Shown here piece by piece: positions 1-11,987 of a stretch of 64,000 bases of DNA. The stretch spans positions 1,488,001 through 1,552,000 of the forward strand of contig CM055762.1 in assembly GCA_029465975.1 (NCBI GenBank). Direction: 5' to 3'. Numbering within the stretch: position 1 is the stretch's first letter; every line of letters starts with the position of its first letter. This DNA is from Dallia pectoralis. Its lineage: Eukaryota > Chordata > Actinopteri > Esociformes > Umbridae. The notes beneath the pieces were generated by a model. The model was not told where the DNA came from. It searched no databases and saw only the letters and a list, made by a program, of their open reading frames with translations. The position numbers and the translations under genes were made by a program.

Positions 1-119
1 TTTCTGTGGACTGCCTACATAAAAAATGCCCATCAACTCATCACTTCCTGTCATGGATCTTCCTTCAACGCACACACACTACCAGCGCTGTTACGGGTAT
101 TATTTGATGCAGGGATAAT

Positions 120-430
120 GTGCTCTGCCACACAGCACACATTGTTTGGAAGGTTTTAGGGAACATGAGAAAGAGTTCAAGGTGTTGCCCTGGCCCTTCC
201 CCAGAACTCAATCCAATTGAGCGTATGTGGGATGTGCTGAAACAACAAATCCGCTCCACTCACACCAGAGTGCAAATCCTTTAAACTTACCGGATTTGAA
301 TAACATGCAGCTAATGTCTTGGTGTCTTGGTGGCACCTCTAGGAGTCTTGTGGATTCCATGCCTTTGCGGGTCGAAGCTGTTTAGTGGCACACGGAGGAC
401 CAACAGCATATTAGGCCTGACGTTACGGCT
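120..430 (+). mobile_element. Degraded Tc1-like transposase, C-terminal part
   Basis: A plus-strand reading around 195-265 gives PELNPIERMWDVLKQQIRS, the conserved C-terminal block of Tc1/mariner transposases in which the Glu after NPI is the last catalytic acidic residue. Downstream, 340-425 still resembles the family tail (a DSMPLRV-like stretch). The upstream catalytic Asp residues are outside the window or lost, and the frame is not open through the whole stretch, so this is a dead remnant. Family membership is secure; the exact subfamily and the outer boundary are not. Confidence 0.75.
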
Positions 431-1959
431 CATCAGTGTGCATCATAGGTCAGTCCCATCACACTGTCTGCGCTGCTTTGTTAACATAGAATCATAGGAT
501 TGTTTGAATCACGCAATGCTTATATTTGATTATCATCACTTTTAAAAAGTCACCTTAAATCATTATATATCAACATTACATATCTCGCCACATTTTGACA
601 TTAACTGTGATTTTTAGGATAAATACTTTTGCCTTTACAACTTTTCCGCCACACCTTTTGTACACACCACCGTTGACACAAACGATACAGGGTAGCTGGA
701 TCAAAACAAATTGTATGTAAAGGGAGAGACGTGTGTTGAGTAATGGACAAGTACCGGTGGGGGCCGGCGGTGTCCTATTTCAGAGGTGGAATTGTGTTTC
801 CAGCCCAACCACCAGAAGGCCCTTGGGTATGATGAACACAACGTTGGCAGTGTGTACTGCTGTGCCTACCATGGGCCGGCACATTGTTCCCCGTCAAGTT
901 TCATGTTACACCTTTGAATGATGCGATCCTGTCCCCGAATGACAGAAACATGTGCTAACAAAGGAAAGATTTCTGGAGATGTGTGTCTGATTTGTGTGTG
1001 TTAGTCATTTTGTGTGTGTTCGTTGTTTTGTTTTTACACGTGTGTTCTGGCAAGTTTCTGTGTGTGTGTGTGTGTGTGTGTGTGCATGTGGATAGACACA
1101 GCAAGTTTGAACAGGACTTTTTGTATCCTTTTCTGCACGTTCACCCAGTTTCAGAAGACAGCAGTGATGGGTGCCCAGCTATATTTACTCCATTCAGGCT
1201 TTGTTCATGGCCCCGTCATCTGGCACAGTGTCATACATTGACCTTTGAGAGAGAACACTATCCCACACAATGGCAAGTGCATTATTACCTAATTTGCTGA
1301 ATTAAGCGAGGACATTGGATTTAAGCAAGAGTAACCAGCTCATATAATAAAATGTAATCTATTCAAACATAAATATGACTGAGATCCAGAATCATCAACA
1401 AGACTGAATAACTGTGTTAGCCTTGCTTCAGGTGTTTTTTGTGGCCCGTGTAGGAACCTGTTTTAATTTCAGCGGTCTATAAGCGAGGTAAAATGTGTGG
1501 TTTGACTGCGGCCAACATCGACTGCAGCTGTAAATGTCTCCCTGTGGAGCTGTGAGAAGCCGACTGAACAGACATGCCACAGTGTCGAGGGCTTGACTGA
1601 TGTGGCTGGCGCTCCTCCAACAGTCAGATAATTGCAGAGCGGCGGACCCATTTAAAATATTTAAAGAGCGTCGAACTAGAATGGCTTGCATCGGGTTTCA
1701 AAACCTAAAGACACCTCCAGAGGAACATGTAAATCTCCCTGCCTCTTGTGTCAGTGGTGAGTGACACAAGGGTCCAGTCATGAAAAGATATTTGCGCTAA
1801 CTGAACAGTAACAGACTGTGATCGAGTGCATCTGTGTTGTTTGTGTAATGCTCCATGACATCAACAGTGCTTTCATAATGAATAATTAATTATGGAACCA
1901 AACCATAACCACTTCACATTAATTCCCACCTGCAACAGTTGATTGCCTGCTTTGTAGTT
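431..1959. other. Intergenic, no gene recognised
   Basis: I see no coding pattern, splice-flanked exon or known TE here. A short GT microsatellite lies at about 1059-1084. The open frames in this stretch are short and compositionally ordinary. Confidence 0.5.
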
Positions 1960-1972
1960 CATTTTTTACACT
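1960..1972. repeat. Target-site duplication, left copy (Rex3)
   Basis: The 13-mer CATTTTTTACACT occurs here and identically at 5339-5351, directly bordering the two ends of the Rex3 element. A perfect duplication of this length is what target-primed reverse transcription leaves. Confidence 0.88.
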
Positions 1973-1999
1973 CTCATCTCATCTCTCATCTTCAACCGC

Positions 2000-3530
2000 T
2001 TATCCGGGGTCGGGTCGCGGGGGTAGCAGCTCTAGCAGGGGACCCCAAACTTCCCTTTCCCGGGCAACATTAGCCAGCTCTGACTGGGGAATCCCGAGGC
2101 GTTCCCAGGCCAGTGTGGAGATATAATCTCTCCACCTAGTCCTGGGTCTTCCCCGAGGTCTCCTCCCAGCTGGACGTGCCTGGAACACCTCTCTAGGGAG
2201 GCGCCCAGGTGGCATTCGTACAAGATGCCCGAACCACCTCAACTGGCTCCTTTCTATGCAAAGGAGCAGCGGCTCTACTCCGAGTTCCTCTCGGATGACT
2301 GAGCTTCTCACCCTATCCCTAAGGGAGAGGCCAGCCACCTTTCTGAGAAAACCCATTTCGGCCGCTTGTACCCGCGATCTAGTTCTTTCGGTCATGACCC
2401 AGCTTTCATGACCATAGGTGAGGGTAGGAACAAAGATTGACCGGTAGATCGAGAGCTTTGCCTTTCGGCTCAGCTCTCTTTTCGTCACAACGGTGCGGTG
2501 AAGCGAATGCAACACCGCCCCCGCTGCTCCGATCCTCCGACCAATCTCCCGCTCCATTGTTCCCTCACTCGCGAACAAGACCCCGAGGTACTTGAACTCC
2601 TTCACTTGGAGTAAGGACTCATTCCCTACCCGGAGTAGGCACTCCACCGGTTTCCTGCTGAGAGTCATGGCCTCAGATTTGGAGGTGCTAACCCTCATCC
2701 CAGCCGCTTCACACTCGGCTGCGAACCGATCCAGTGAGTGCTGAAGGTCACCGACCGATGAGGCCATCAGGACCACATCATCCGCAAAAAGCAGTGATGT
2801 GACCATCAGCCCACCGAACGGGAACCCCTCCCCCCCATGACTACGCCTTGATATCCTGTCCATGAATATTACAAACAGGATTGGTGACAAAGCGCAGCCC
2901 TGGCGGAGGCCAACCCCCACCTGGAACGAATCCGACTTACTGCCGAGGACACGGACACAGCTCATGCTTTGAGCGTACAGAGATTGGATGGCCCTGAGAA
3001 GAGACCCCCTCACCCCATACTCCCGCAGCACCTCCCACAAAAGATCCCGGGGTACCCGGTCATACGCCTTCTCCAGATCCACAAAACACATGTAGACTGG
3101 ATGGGCATACTCCCAGGCCCCCTCCAGGATCCTTGCGAGAGTAAAGAGCTGGTCCGTGGTTCCCGGCCAGGACGAAAACCGCATTGTTCCTCTTCAATCT
3201 GAGGTTCGACTATTGGCCGAACCCTCCTTTCCAGCACTTTGGAGTACACTTTACCAGGGAGGCTGAGGAGTGTGATACCTCTGTAATTGGCACACACTCT
3301 CTGGTCCCCCTTTTTAAAGAGGGGAACCACCACCCCGGTCTGCCACTCCTCTGGCACTGTCCCAGACTTCCATGCAATGTTGAAGAGGCGTGTCAACCAA
3401 GACAGCCCTTCCCCACCCAAAGCTTTTAGCATTTCTGGACGAATCTCATCAGTCCCTGGGGCTTTGCCACTGTGGAGTTGTTTGACTACCTCAGCGACTT
3501 CCCCCAGGAAACTGACGATGACCCTCCATC
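2000..3530 (-). pseudogene. Rex3 reverse transcriptase domain (frameshifted)
   Basis: The RT is split over two frames. From about 3530 to 3190 it reads VVPLFKKGDQRVCANYRGIT and then QCGFRPGR. After a frameshift near 3180-3190 it continues with TTDQLF, VDLEKAYDRVPRDLLW, GLRQGCALSPILF, LLFADDVVLMASS (the catalytic FADD box) and EFKYLGVLF. The C-terminal tail is RRPRGRPRTRWRDYI. Further frameshifts lie near 3500-3530 and 3650 in the linker between endonuclease and RT. The catalytic residues survive; the copy is dead through indels, not active-site substitutions. Confidence 0.88.
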
Positions 3531-3920
3531 AGCCTCCAGCTCTGCCTCTGTACTAGAGGGCGTGTAGGTCGGATTCAGGAGCTCCTCAAAATGCTCTTTC
3601 CAGCGCCCGATCACATCATCAGTTGAGGTCAACAGTGTCCCATCCTTACTGTACACAGCTTGGATGGTTCCCGTTTTCCCCTTCTGAGGTGCCGAACGGT
3701 TTTCCAGAAGCATTTTGGTGCCGACCGAAAGTCCTTCTCCATAGCTTCTCCAAACTTCTCCCACACCCGCTGCTTTGCCTCTGACACGGCAGCGGCTGCA
3801 GCCCTTCGGGCCTGTCGGTACCCTGCAACTGCCTCCGGAGTCCCCAGGGCTAGCATATCCCTGAAGGCCTCGTTCTTCAGTCGGACAGCTTCCCTGACCA
3901 CCGTGGTCCACCACGGTGTT

Positions 3921-5198
3921 CTAGGGGTTACCACCCCTTGAGGCACCTAGGACCTTGAGACCACAGCTCACCGCCGCAGCTTCAGCAATAGAAGCTTTGA
4001 ACATTGCCCACTCAGGTTCATTGCCCCCAACCTCCACAGGGATGCCTGAAAAGCTCCGCCGGAGGTGTGAGTTAAAGATCTTTCGGACAGGGGCCTCCTC
4101 CAGACGTTCCCAGTTCACCCGCACTACCCGTTTGGGCTTACCTGGTCTGTCCAAAGTCTTTCCCCACCCTCTGATCCAACTCACTACCAGATGGTGATCA
4201 GTTGACAGCTCTGCCCCTCTCTTCACCCGAGTGTCCAAAACATGCGGCCTTAGATCAGCCGATACGATTACAAAATCGATCATTGACCTTCGGCCTAGGG
4301 TGCTCTGGTACCATGTACACTTATGCGCCTCCTTATGTTCGAACATGGTGTTTGTTATAGACAATCCATGACTAGCACAGAAGTCCAATAACAAACGACC
4401 GCTCGGGTTTAGATCAGGGAGGCCGTTCCTCCCAATCACGCCTCTCCAGGTGTCTCCATCGTTGCCCACATGTGCGTTGAAGTCACCCAGCAGAATGATG
4501 GAGTCCCCTACTGGAGCCCTATATAGGACTCCCTTCAGGGTCTCCAAGAAGGCTGAATACTCCGAACTGCTGTTTGGTGCATAAGCACAAACAACAGTCA
4601 GAGTTTTCCCCCCCACCACCCTTAGGCGTAGGGAGGCAAACCTCTCATCCACCGGGGTAAACTCCAACACCACCGTGCTCAGACGTGGGCTCGTGAGTAT
4701 CCCCACACCAGCCCGCCGCCTCTCACCCTGGGCAACTCCAGAGAAGAACAGAGTCCAACCCCTATCCAGGAGTAAGGTTCCAGAGCCACGGTTGTGCGTA
4801 GAGGTAAGTCCCACCAGATCCAACTGGTATCGCTCCACCTCACGCACAAGTTCTGGCTCCTTCCCCCCCAGTGAGGTGACGTTCCACGTCCCCAAAGCAA
4901 GCTTCTGCCGCCCGGGTCTGATCCGTCGAGACCCCCCACCTTCACTGCCACCCATATGACAGCGCACCCGACCCCTGCGGTTGTTCCTGTGAGTGGTGGG
5001 CCCACAGGATGGAGAGGAGAGAGATGCCACGTATCTCGTTCGGGCTGTGCCCGGCCGGGCTCCGTGGCAAACCCGGCCACCAGACGCTCGCTTTCGAGCC
5101 CGCCGTCTGGGCCTGGCTCCAGACGAGGGCCCTGGGCTTCCTCCAGGCAGGGTCTCGCTCCTTTTTCCTCGATCTTTCATGGGGTCTTGGTGAACCAT
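3921..5198 (-). pseudogene. Rex3 apurinic-type endonuclease domain
   Basis: A 425-residue open stretch holding the exonuclease-endonuclease-phosphatase fold that nicks target DNA for non-LTR retrotransposition. Visible landmarks in order are TWNVTSLGG, GLTSTHN, RRAGVGIL, VCAYAPN, LLGDFNAHVG, a SMIDFVIVS block and LSTDHHLV, the last containing the catalytic Asp-His pair. The N-terminal 80 or so residues are basic and Arg/Gly/Pro-rich. The frame closes at 3921, while homologous protein continues in another frame from about 3946, so a frameshift separates it from the rest of the polyprotein. Any Met at the start is a guess. Confidence 0.85.
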
Positions 5199-5338
5199 TC
5201 TTAGTCTGGCCCCTCGCCTGAGACCACTTTGCCTTGGGAAACCCTACCAGGAGCATGAAGCTCCAGACAACCCAGCCCTCAGGTTCATAGGGGCACACAA
5301 ACCTCTCCACCACGTTAAGGTGATGATTCCCGGGGAGG

Positions 5339-5351
5339 CATTTTTTACACT
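5339..5351. repeat. Target-site duplication, right copy (Rex3)
   Basis: Identical 13-mer to 1960-1972, adjoining the 5' end of the minus-strand Rex3 element. Confidence 0.88.
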
Positions 5352-5751
5352 ATGACTCATATTTTATTGTGAGTTTTGGAGGGCAATTATTTCGAAGTCC
5401 AAGCAGCTCTATAATTTTCAGAGAATGTGTGGCTAGCATGTTTTGGAAATGGCGCCCAAGGTCTTGTCAATAATTTGTTTTCAAATGATTACATGGAATG
5501 AAAACCCAAACTGTAAAAGCAAAGGAAATTGTCAAGAGTGATTTACAGAATATGACTGATTACAGGTAACTGGCTGACAGATGTAAGAATGCTTGGAACA
5601 TTCTAAAATGTAATAATGTTTTTTTGGATCACATATTGCCTGTAAAAACAATACTTTTATACGTTTACACAGGGCAACATTTTATTGTCACAGACTCTAA
5701 GTAGAGAGAGTAGTCTAGTGCTGGATGGAGCCAAGGCAGAGCGAATATAAT

Positions 5752-6410
5752 AGTGTTTTATTATAAAACCAAACAAACATGAAACAACAAATGAACAATC
5801 TAAAGACTGTGTAAAGGTAACGTGCGCTGGGTCTCCCCAGCGGCGGCTTCAGCCCCAGAGGCGGTTTAGTCTTCCGGCCAGGACCGGCTCTGTCGGACCA
5901 ACCTTGACCTGTTCTGATCGACCAGGATGGACCAGCTCTGACGCTCATGATTGGATCGGCCCTGGCTCTTTGAGCTGGACTGGCTCTGGCTTTCCGGACT
6001 GTACTGCTTCTCTGGTTCTCCGGATTCAACCGGCTCTGGTTCTCCAGACTGGACCGGCTCATGTTCTCCGGACTGGAACGGCTCTGATTCTCCAGACTGG
6101 ACTGGCTCTGGCTCTCCGGACTGTACAAGCTCGGGTTCTTGGGAAGGGACCGGCTCCTCCACCTCATATGTCCTGGCTGGAAGACATGGCCGCTGCCACT
6201 GGGTGAGACGATGGGCTTCTTCCCTCTGGGAGCTGTCCTAACGCTCCCCAAGATATCCATCCGTCAGGCACTGTTGGCTCTTTCCTCTTCTTTTGGCTTC
6301 TCATTCTGTCACAAGCCAGAAGTAAGAGCTAATATATAATATATATATATATATATATAATAAAACCAAACAAACACGAAACAACGAATGGAAAATCTAC
6401 AGACGTGACT
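5752..6410. repeat. 24-bp minisatellite flanked by direct repeats of about 50 bp
   Basis: About 5960-6160 is built from degenerate 24-bp units (core GACTGGACTGGCTCTGGTTC). On the minus strand this reads as an imperfect eight-residue Pro/Glu/Ser/Gly repeat (PVQSGEPE-like) and in another frame a Ser/Gln/Asn-rich repeat. Two similar stretches containing AAACCAAACAAACA(T/C)GAAAC lie at about 5757-5807 and 6350-6403, in the same orientation. An AT dinucleotide run is at about 6336-6360. The 181-codon minus-strand frame across it (5715-6260) has no splice or family support; I treat it as repeat, not gene. Confidence 0.6.
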
Positions 6411-6849
6411 AAAAATAAAGTGTGCTTACATAAAGCGACTTCTAAATACACAAAACATCTACTACTATCAAATAACACACCTTTACGTACCCATGACTTA
6501 AAACAATGAGAAGCCAAGTTAAACATATCCTAGTGAACTAAATAGCAATCCACAATCTACACAACCCAACCGGAATTAGGTGTGCACCCCACTAAAAGCC
6601 CTGTAGTGGGGACCTAGTGCCCACCCCTAGTGACACTTATTCCACATGGAATTCAAAGTCCTTATTTATTGTAATTTCAATATGTGTGTTTTGAATATTT
6701 TTGTACTGGTCAACAGCTCCTTTGAATGATGAAGTGCTCAATGTAGAAATCCAATGCTATTATCTAAAGTATGATATTCAAAATGTTGAATTTGGCAATT
6801 AATTTGTAATTACTATGCAGTGTAATCAGCCAATTTTTTTTTTAAACAA
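6411..6849. other. Intergenic, no gene recognised
   Basis: AT-rich sequence without a coding pattern. A short stretch near 6575-6640 (GTGCACCCCACTAAAAGCCC) resembles sequence near 31260-31280, suggesting a shared repeat, but the match is short. Confidence 0.35.
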
Positions 6850-7230
6850 AATATTCACAGCACATGCCTTCCTGGCCTTACTTGAATACTTTGTGGAATT
6901 GCCTTTGGCGGCGATCACTGCTTCTTGGGTATGCCATACCATCTATGGACAATCTGGATTTGGACAGTTTCCCCATTATTCCTTAAAGATCCTCTCAAAC
7001 TCTGTCAGACTGGATGAAGAGCACCACTGAACTGTCATCTTTAGGTCTTTGTTCAATGCGGTTCAAGTACGGTCACTGGCTGGGCCACTCAAGAACATTT
7101 ACTCCAGAGGTGTCATGGCTATTTGCTTTGGGGACATTCTGAGATCCTGTGTGTTCTGGATCAGGATTCTTCAAGGACCTCTGTATTTCTCTCTCTTCAT
7201 CCATCCTTCAATCCTGAATTAACCATGAGT
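6850..7230 (-). mobile_element. Degraded Tc1-like transposase fragment
   Basis: Read on the minus strand, the stretch follows the middle-to-C-terminal coding sequence of a common fish Tc1-like transposase. Recognisable pieces on the plus strand include CTTGAATACTTTGTGGAATT, GATCCTCTCAAACTCTGTCA and GGCTGGGCCACTCAAGAACA, which are reverse complements of the family's conserved coding blocks. Many indels break the frame. No terminal inverted repeat (TIR) is seen, so the boundaries are approximate. Confidence 0.65.
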
Positions 7231-7835
7231 GATACCGATTCACAAGTCCAACAGGTGCTTCATACATGAGGACATAACTCGTAAATTAGGCGGTGACAAT
7301 ATCCCATGAGTACACCCCAACGTCATGTTGTTGTCGAATACCTTCTACCCACTCGCACACCGAAGTGCCAATCACAGAGACATTCTGAAACTTTGTTTTT
7401 TATTTAATATATTATATTTTTTTCTTTATTCAACATTGCACATACTCCGTTTTTGATCACATCTCATATTGCTGCCTACAAAAATTATATGAATGTAGAA
7501 AATCCAAAAGTCTGAAGATAAAAAAATAAAATAAAGTCAAGGGTAGGAAATTAACAAGCTTCAAAGATAGTACTGAGAGAGGAAGCAATCTGAAGAAAAG
7601 AATACAAACATCTCCGATTAGGATGCACTTTTCAAAAAACAAAGCATCATGCAGAAGAAAGCAAGGCTTGCCAAAACATGGTTACTTTATAACATTTGGA
7701 CTGTAGAAAGAAACAAATCCTGAAATACACTTCTAGGGAGTTTTAGTAATAACTTTAAGAGACACTTCTCTTTTGATTACACTCCCTGTAATAAATACCA
7801 TTCAGCATCCATATGAATATGAATATTTCGCACTC
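7231..7835. other. Intergenic, no gene recognised
   Basis: AT-rich spacer before a CA microsatellite. No coding or RNA-gene pattern seen. Confidence 0.4.
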
Positions 7836-7842
7836 ACGCAAG

Positions 7843-8006
<164 letters not shown>

Positions 8007-8113
8007 GCATTAACATTTAGAAACACTTCAAAGAACAACCCATGTCATTCCCAAATGGATGTTCATGGTTAATCTTTGTGATTGTACAATGGTTCCCTGG
8101 CTGAAAACCTTAC

Positions 8114-9685
8114 CAGGGTTGAGTAGGGTGCTTTTTAAATGTAATCTGTTATAGCTACAATTTTCCTGTCTAAATTTGTGGCACACGCAATAACGTAATC
8201 CAAAAGTTTTACTTTTATATTAAAATATATTTCAAGATGAATTTGTTTTATAAGCAGTTGAGAAACATCTGTTGCTGGATCAATCACATACAAGGTTTTT
8301 GGAAAGTCTTAAGACCTCATCACTTTTTGTCACATAGTCAATAAACAATTATTTTTAAATGATGACGAATACCCCATAATGACAAAGCAAAAAAAAATTA
8401 AGAAATTGTGCCCGTTTTTAAATTAAAATTAAAAATGTCAATAGTTTATGTACACAAGTGTTTAGACACATTTGTCCTTAGATTTTCCATTAGATATCTC
8501 TAGAGCAGAATCTGAGTCCATCTGTGAAAAACTATTAATTGAAGATCATTCAGAAGGGCAAACACCTGCACACACTTGTCTATATAAGACTCGCTTGACC
8601 ACTACAGAGCAAAGACTATACTTCCCAAGGGGACTGTGGGCTCCATCATTGTGAAATGAAAGAAGTTTGGAACCAACAAGGCTCTTCCTAGAGCTGGCCA
8701 TCTAAACAAACTAAGTGACTGGGTATCTAATTTACCAAGAAAAATAGTTTTTTAAAGATTAAGACACTACCTGACCCAAAATATCACCCAAGTTTCTACA
8801 GCTTAAGGCATAGGCCTATAAAAGACAAAACGCTAATTTTGCAACATTTTATTGGGACTATCAAATTAGTCAACTGTCCAAAGAACCAGGCATTAGGGTT
8901 AGTCGGTAGAGCGATATGAATGTGTGTGATGTACGGCATGATAAATGCTCGTCACTTCTGCTGCCGAAACTTTGTCAGCCTGTGGGTCATTTGGTTTAGT
9001 GAAAAATGATTGCACTGATTTGCATGTTTCTTGATTATGTGTTTTTTTCTGTGGTACTCACACGCACCATGTCGCTTCACATCGTATGTCCCACAGAAAA
9101 ACTGCTTTTGCATAAAATGCTAAAAACTCTCTCTGCTTCACCATCTACAGGTCTTAGCCATGAGTATGTTGCGCTCCATTCTCTATTAAAAGTGCATCTT
9201 CTCTTTTTCGTGGCCACAGCCGCCACACTGGCCATGGCTGCTTAACCTGGCCGAACAGCGCGCTGCCGCGCTCTCCAATTTGAGATTGTTGACAATGTTG
9301 AGGCGATCGTGCATCAGGCAACTGTTTGATTGACGTACGACTCAGCCTATCGAGAACTAGGCGAGGCAGCTCGCGCGCCTATTGGCTGCTCTGTGGCGTC
9401 AGGTCCAATGAAAGGCGCTCATGCCATTATGGCCCGCCAGAATGCGTGTAACTTATGCCTGTACCGCTCCTCAGAACTATTGGACAAGGACATAAGTTAA
9501 CAGTACGCCCATGGACGTATCCGTGTATTTATTAGGCAGGGTCAAATGAAGCGGGACAGATGCTCAATTTGCGTGAGGCGGGACAAAGGGTAAAATTGCT
9601 GTACAGTACAACGTAAAGCGGGACAGGTGGTCACCCTACTTGTTACAAGTAACGGATACATGTAATTCTTTTCTCCCCAACCCTG
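8114..9685. mobile_element. Possible DNA transposon ends (CAGGGTTG termini) with nested Tc1-like piece
   Basis: CAGGGTTGAGTAGGGTGC at 8114 and, in reverse complement, CAGGGTTGGGGAG at 9685 resemble the termini of fish hAT/Kolobok-type non-autonomous elements, both followed by GTTA-rich sequence. The arms are only loosely similar, so they may belong to two elements of related families instead of one 1.57-kb element. The interior holds a Tc1-like fragment (8290-8730) and a GC-richer stretch (about 9230-9640) with three copies of GCGGGACA. No transposase for the outer element is visible. Confidence 0.4.
8290..8730 (+). mobile_element. Degraded Tc1-like element, 5' part
   Basis: 8300-8400 resembles the subterminal part of a Tc1-like element (CATCACTTTTTGTCACATAG, then CCCCATAATGACAAAGC). 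Further on, 8630-8700 contains GAAGTTTGGAACCAACAAGG and CTCTTCCTAGAGCTGGCC, part of the N-terminal DNA-binding region of the family's transposase (KKFGTT and RLFLELA-like). Stops and indels make it non-functional, and homology fades after about 8730. Confidence 0.65.
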
Positions 9686-11980
9686 CATATCACAGTATAT
9701 ATTTGTCCTGTTCGGGCCCATTTGAATCAAGCTAGAGTATGAGCACTGATCTTGGATCAATTTAGTCAAAATTGAAAATAGATAGCACGAGGAGTGTGGA
9801 GCAGATCCTAGATCGATACTATGTGACACTAACTGAATATGGGCCTACTTCAGTTTAGAGACAGACCTGCAAGTTGTAGATTTTATTGGGCGATGCCCAA
9901 GATCTCTAGTGATTATACTGTACATCTAAATAGTTTCACTATGCTGCGTCTTAATGCACATATATATTTATAATACATTTATTTATTTGAAACTGCCTTG
10001 ATTAGTGTTGTTTAGTTATGCTGAATCATAGTTCAACAAATACTAAAATATGTCACCATAATGTCGTCCAAAATCATTTTTGTGCTCTTCAGACAATGCA
10101 GGATACTAACATAGTTGTTAGTTAAGTACTAACAATGGTATTTTTTTTACATTCTCATCATCATGTGAAGCGCTTCAGGCCGTGACATGGCACTGAATGA
10201 TAAATTCAATAGGATGAGTCAATTTGGAGTTAAACAATGGTAACAAAAGTTTAAATTAAAAGCAACATATGTGTCTTTTATCATGGGTACATAACTAGTT
10301 GTCTTTCAGTAGTTGTTATGAAGAACAATTTTAGCAAGGATTGCATGGTTGAATAATGTTTTCTGAACATTGAGGAATGTCATGAATACAGCTCTCTATG
10401 GGCTCTAACTAAGGGAATGAGAACAGATGCTAATTAACTGTGCCTATGTGGGGCTGAATGATCTGGATTTTCTATGTATCCTAACGCAGATAATGACTGA
10501 TATGTGCTGATATGCAATTTTAGTCTCCAGATTCAAGTGTTATTTGTCTTTTGAGACGGCACAATGAAGTATAAATGTTTTCATTTGATGAAAGACAACA
10601 GAAATACAGTATATTGTCTACAGAAATCATACAAAGATTTAGGTTGCACCCTTTCCAAAAAATACAAACATAATAGTTTGACATTTCGATAATTGACAGG
10701 ACGCCCAAGTGTGGGCATTTCTTGATCTTGGCTGTTGACTGAATGTAGAAGAATTGGGCTTGAACATAAAATGTGTTTGTGTTTTAAAAAAGCGAACGAT
10801 TTGTCTGAAAAAGCTGCGACAAGCGAAGCAGTACATACAACCCTCTTTCTTTGAAAGCAGGCCAAAAGAGAGTGGGCGGAAATTTGACAAGCAGTGAAAT
10901 GAGAACAGCACAATAAGATACAGCCCACTGTAACCCAAAATAAAAAATCCAAGACAAAAAACGAATAATGAACGTTGTTGGAGCAGCACACACAGCATGT
11001 TCATTTATAATGTAAATAAAAATGGAAGATGACTTCAGAAGATCTGAACATCGCTAACAGTCAAACAAAGTAGAATTGTTTCAAATGTCATGATTTGTGA
11101 CACACATTGTAGGATACAGAAATATAAACATCTGCATTATTAACATATGTTCTAGTCGATGTGTATCTATTTTCGCCACATCTTCAGAGGAAGTGTCCAC
11201 CACATACAATAAAGTTAGGGCTGAAACTTTGGTTAAGGAATATTCAAGGCTAGATTTAAAAAAATATATTACACCCCTCCATGTTAGTTTGCATACAGTT
11301 ACCTTTAAATGGATCGAGGCTTGTGTCAACAGAGCAGCTGGTCAATTCTATCACTAATATAGTTGTCACTGAAATACAGTTTGCATCTGAGGGAAAACCC
11401 TTCGGTGGATCACTGTGTGTGCATGTGTGTGTGTGTGGTTGTGTGTGTATTTGTGTGCATGCGCACACCTGACATCTTTTCTGTGTGAGAGACAGTGTGT
11501 AAGTAGCATCATTTTAAATGTCTTACGCTATGTGTGAGGCGTCATTCTGAATGTAATCTCACCTCGGAGACCCTACTGTTGTTATATAATTCGTTACGTC
11601 ATAACTCGATGGTGTGAATTGAAAGACATTTTAGCCGGTAGCTGCGCGAGCAGCTCTGCCTCGAGCCAGCCTTCTTTTGGTTGACAATACAAAAACGAGA
11701 TAAAAATAGATTGACTCATTCGGTTGGCTGCATGTATGCAGGGAGCAACTCCACCGTTTGGTTATCAATGACACCTACATAGCAGACCCAACTAAAACAT
11801 AGTCAACATTACAACCAAACAATTGTTCTCTATCATATTAAAATATTCACATCTTTTCCTTACAAGACACTGTTTTACACATAGAGAAAAACATCTTTGA
11901 ACTCCGATAAGTCTCTAGTTTCATTACTTCATATATATGTTTATACTGTATGTAATAATTAAGGCAATCGTTTGGGCCAT
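9686..11980. other. Intergenic, no gene recognised
   Basis: AT-rich, unique-looking sequence with no convincing exon or TE. The minus-strand open frames around 10580-11000 overlap in two frames and show no domain. A GT-rich patch lies at about 11413-11465. Confidence 0.4.
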
Positions 11981-11987
11981 GACTTAC

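Larger units (their letters stand above)
1973..5338 (-). mobile_element. Rex3 non-LTR retrotransposon, near full length, frameshifted
   Basis: An RTE-clade retrotransposon of about 3.4 kb read on the minus strand. It is recognised as Rex3 because stretches at about 2885-2905 and 3328-3347 match the sites of the commonly used Rex3 PCR primers, and because of the protein motifs. Order on the minus strand: endonuclease (5198-3921), linker region, then RT (about 3490-2000). The 3' end at 1973-1995 is a short GATG-like repeat tail typical of Rex3. The 5' end at 5338 and the flanking 13-bp perfect TSD indicate a complete, comparatively recent insertion. The reading frame is nevertheless broken at least four times, so this copy cannot code for a functional polyprotein. 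Confidence 0.92.

Noticed and set aside
10580..11004. Overlapping minus-strand frames of 121-136 codons as a membrane protein gene
   Set aside because: Two overlapping frames look equally hydrophobic because the DNA is T-rich; there is no domain, splice site or conserved motif.
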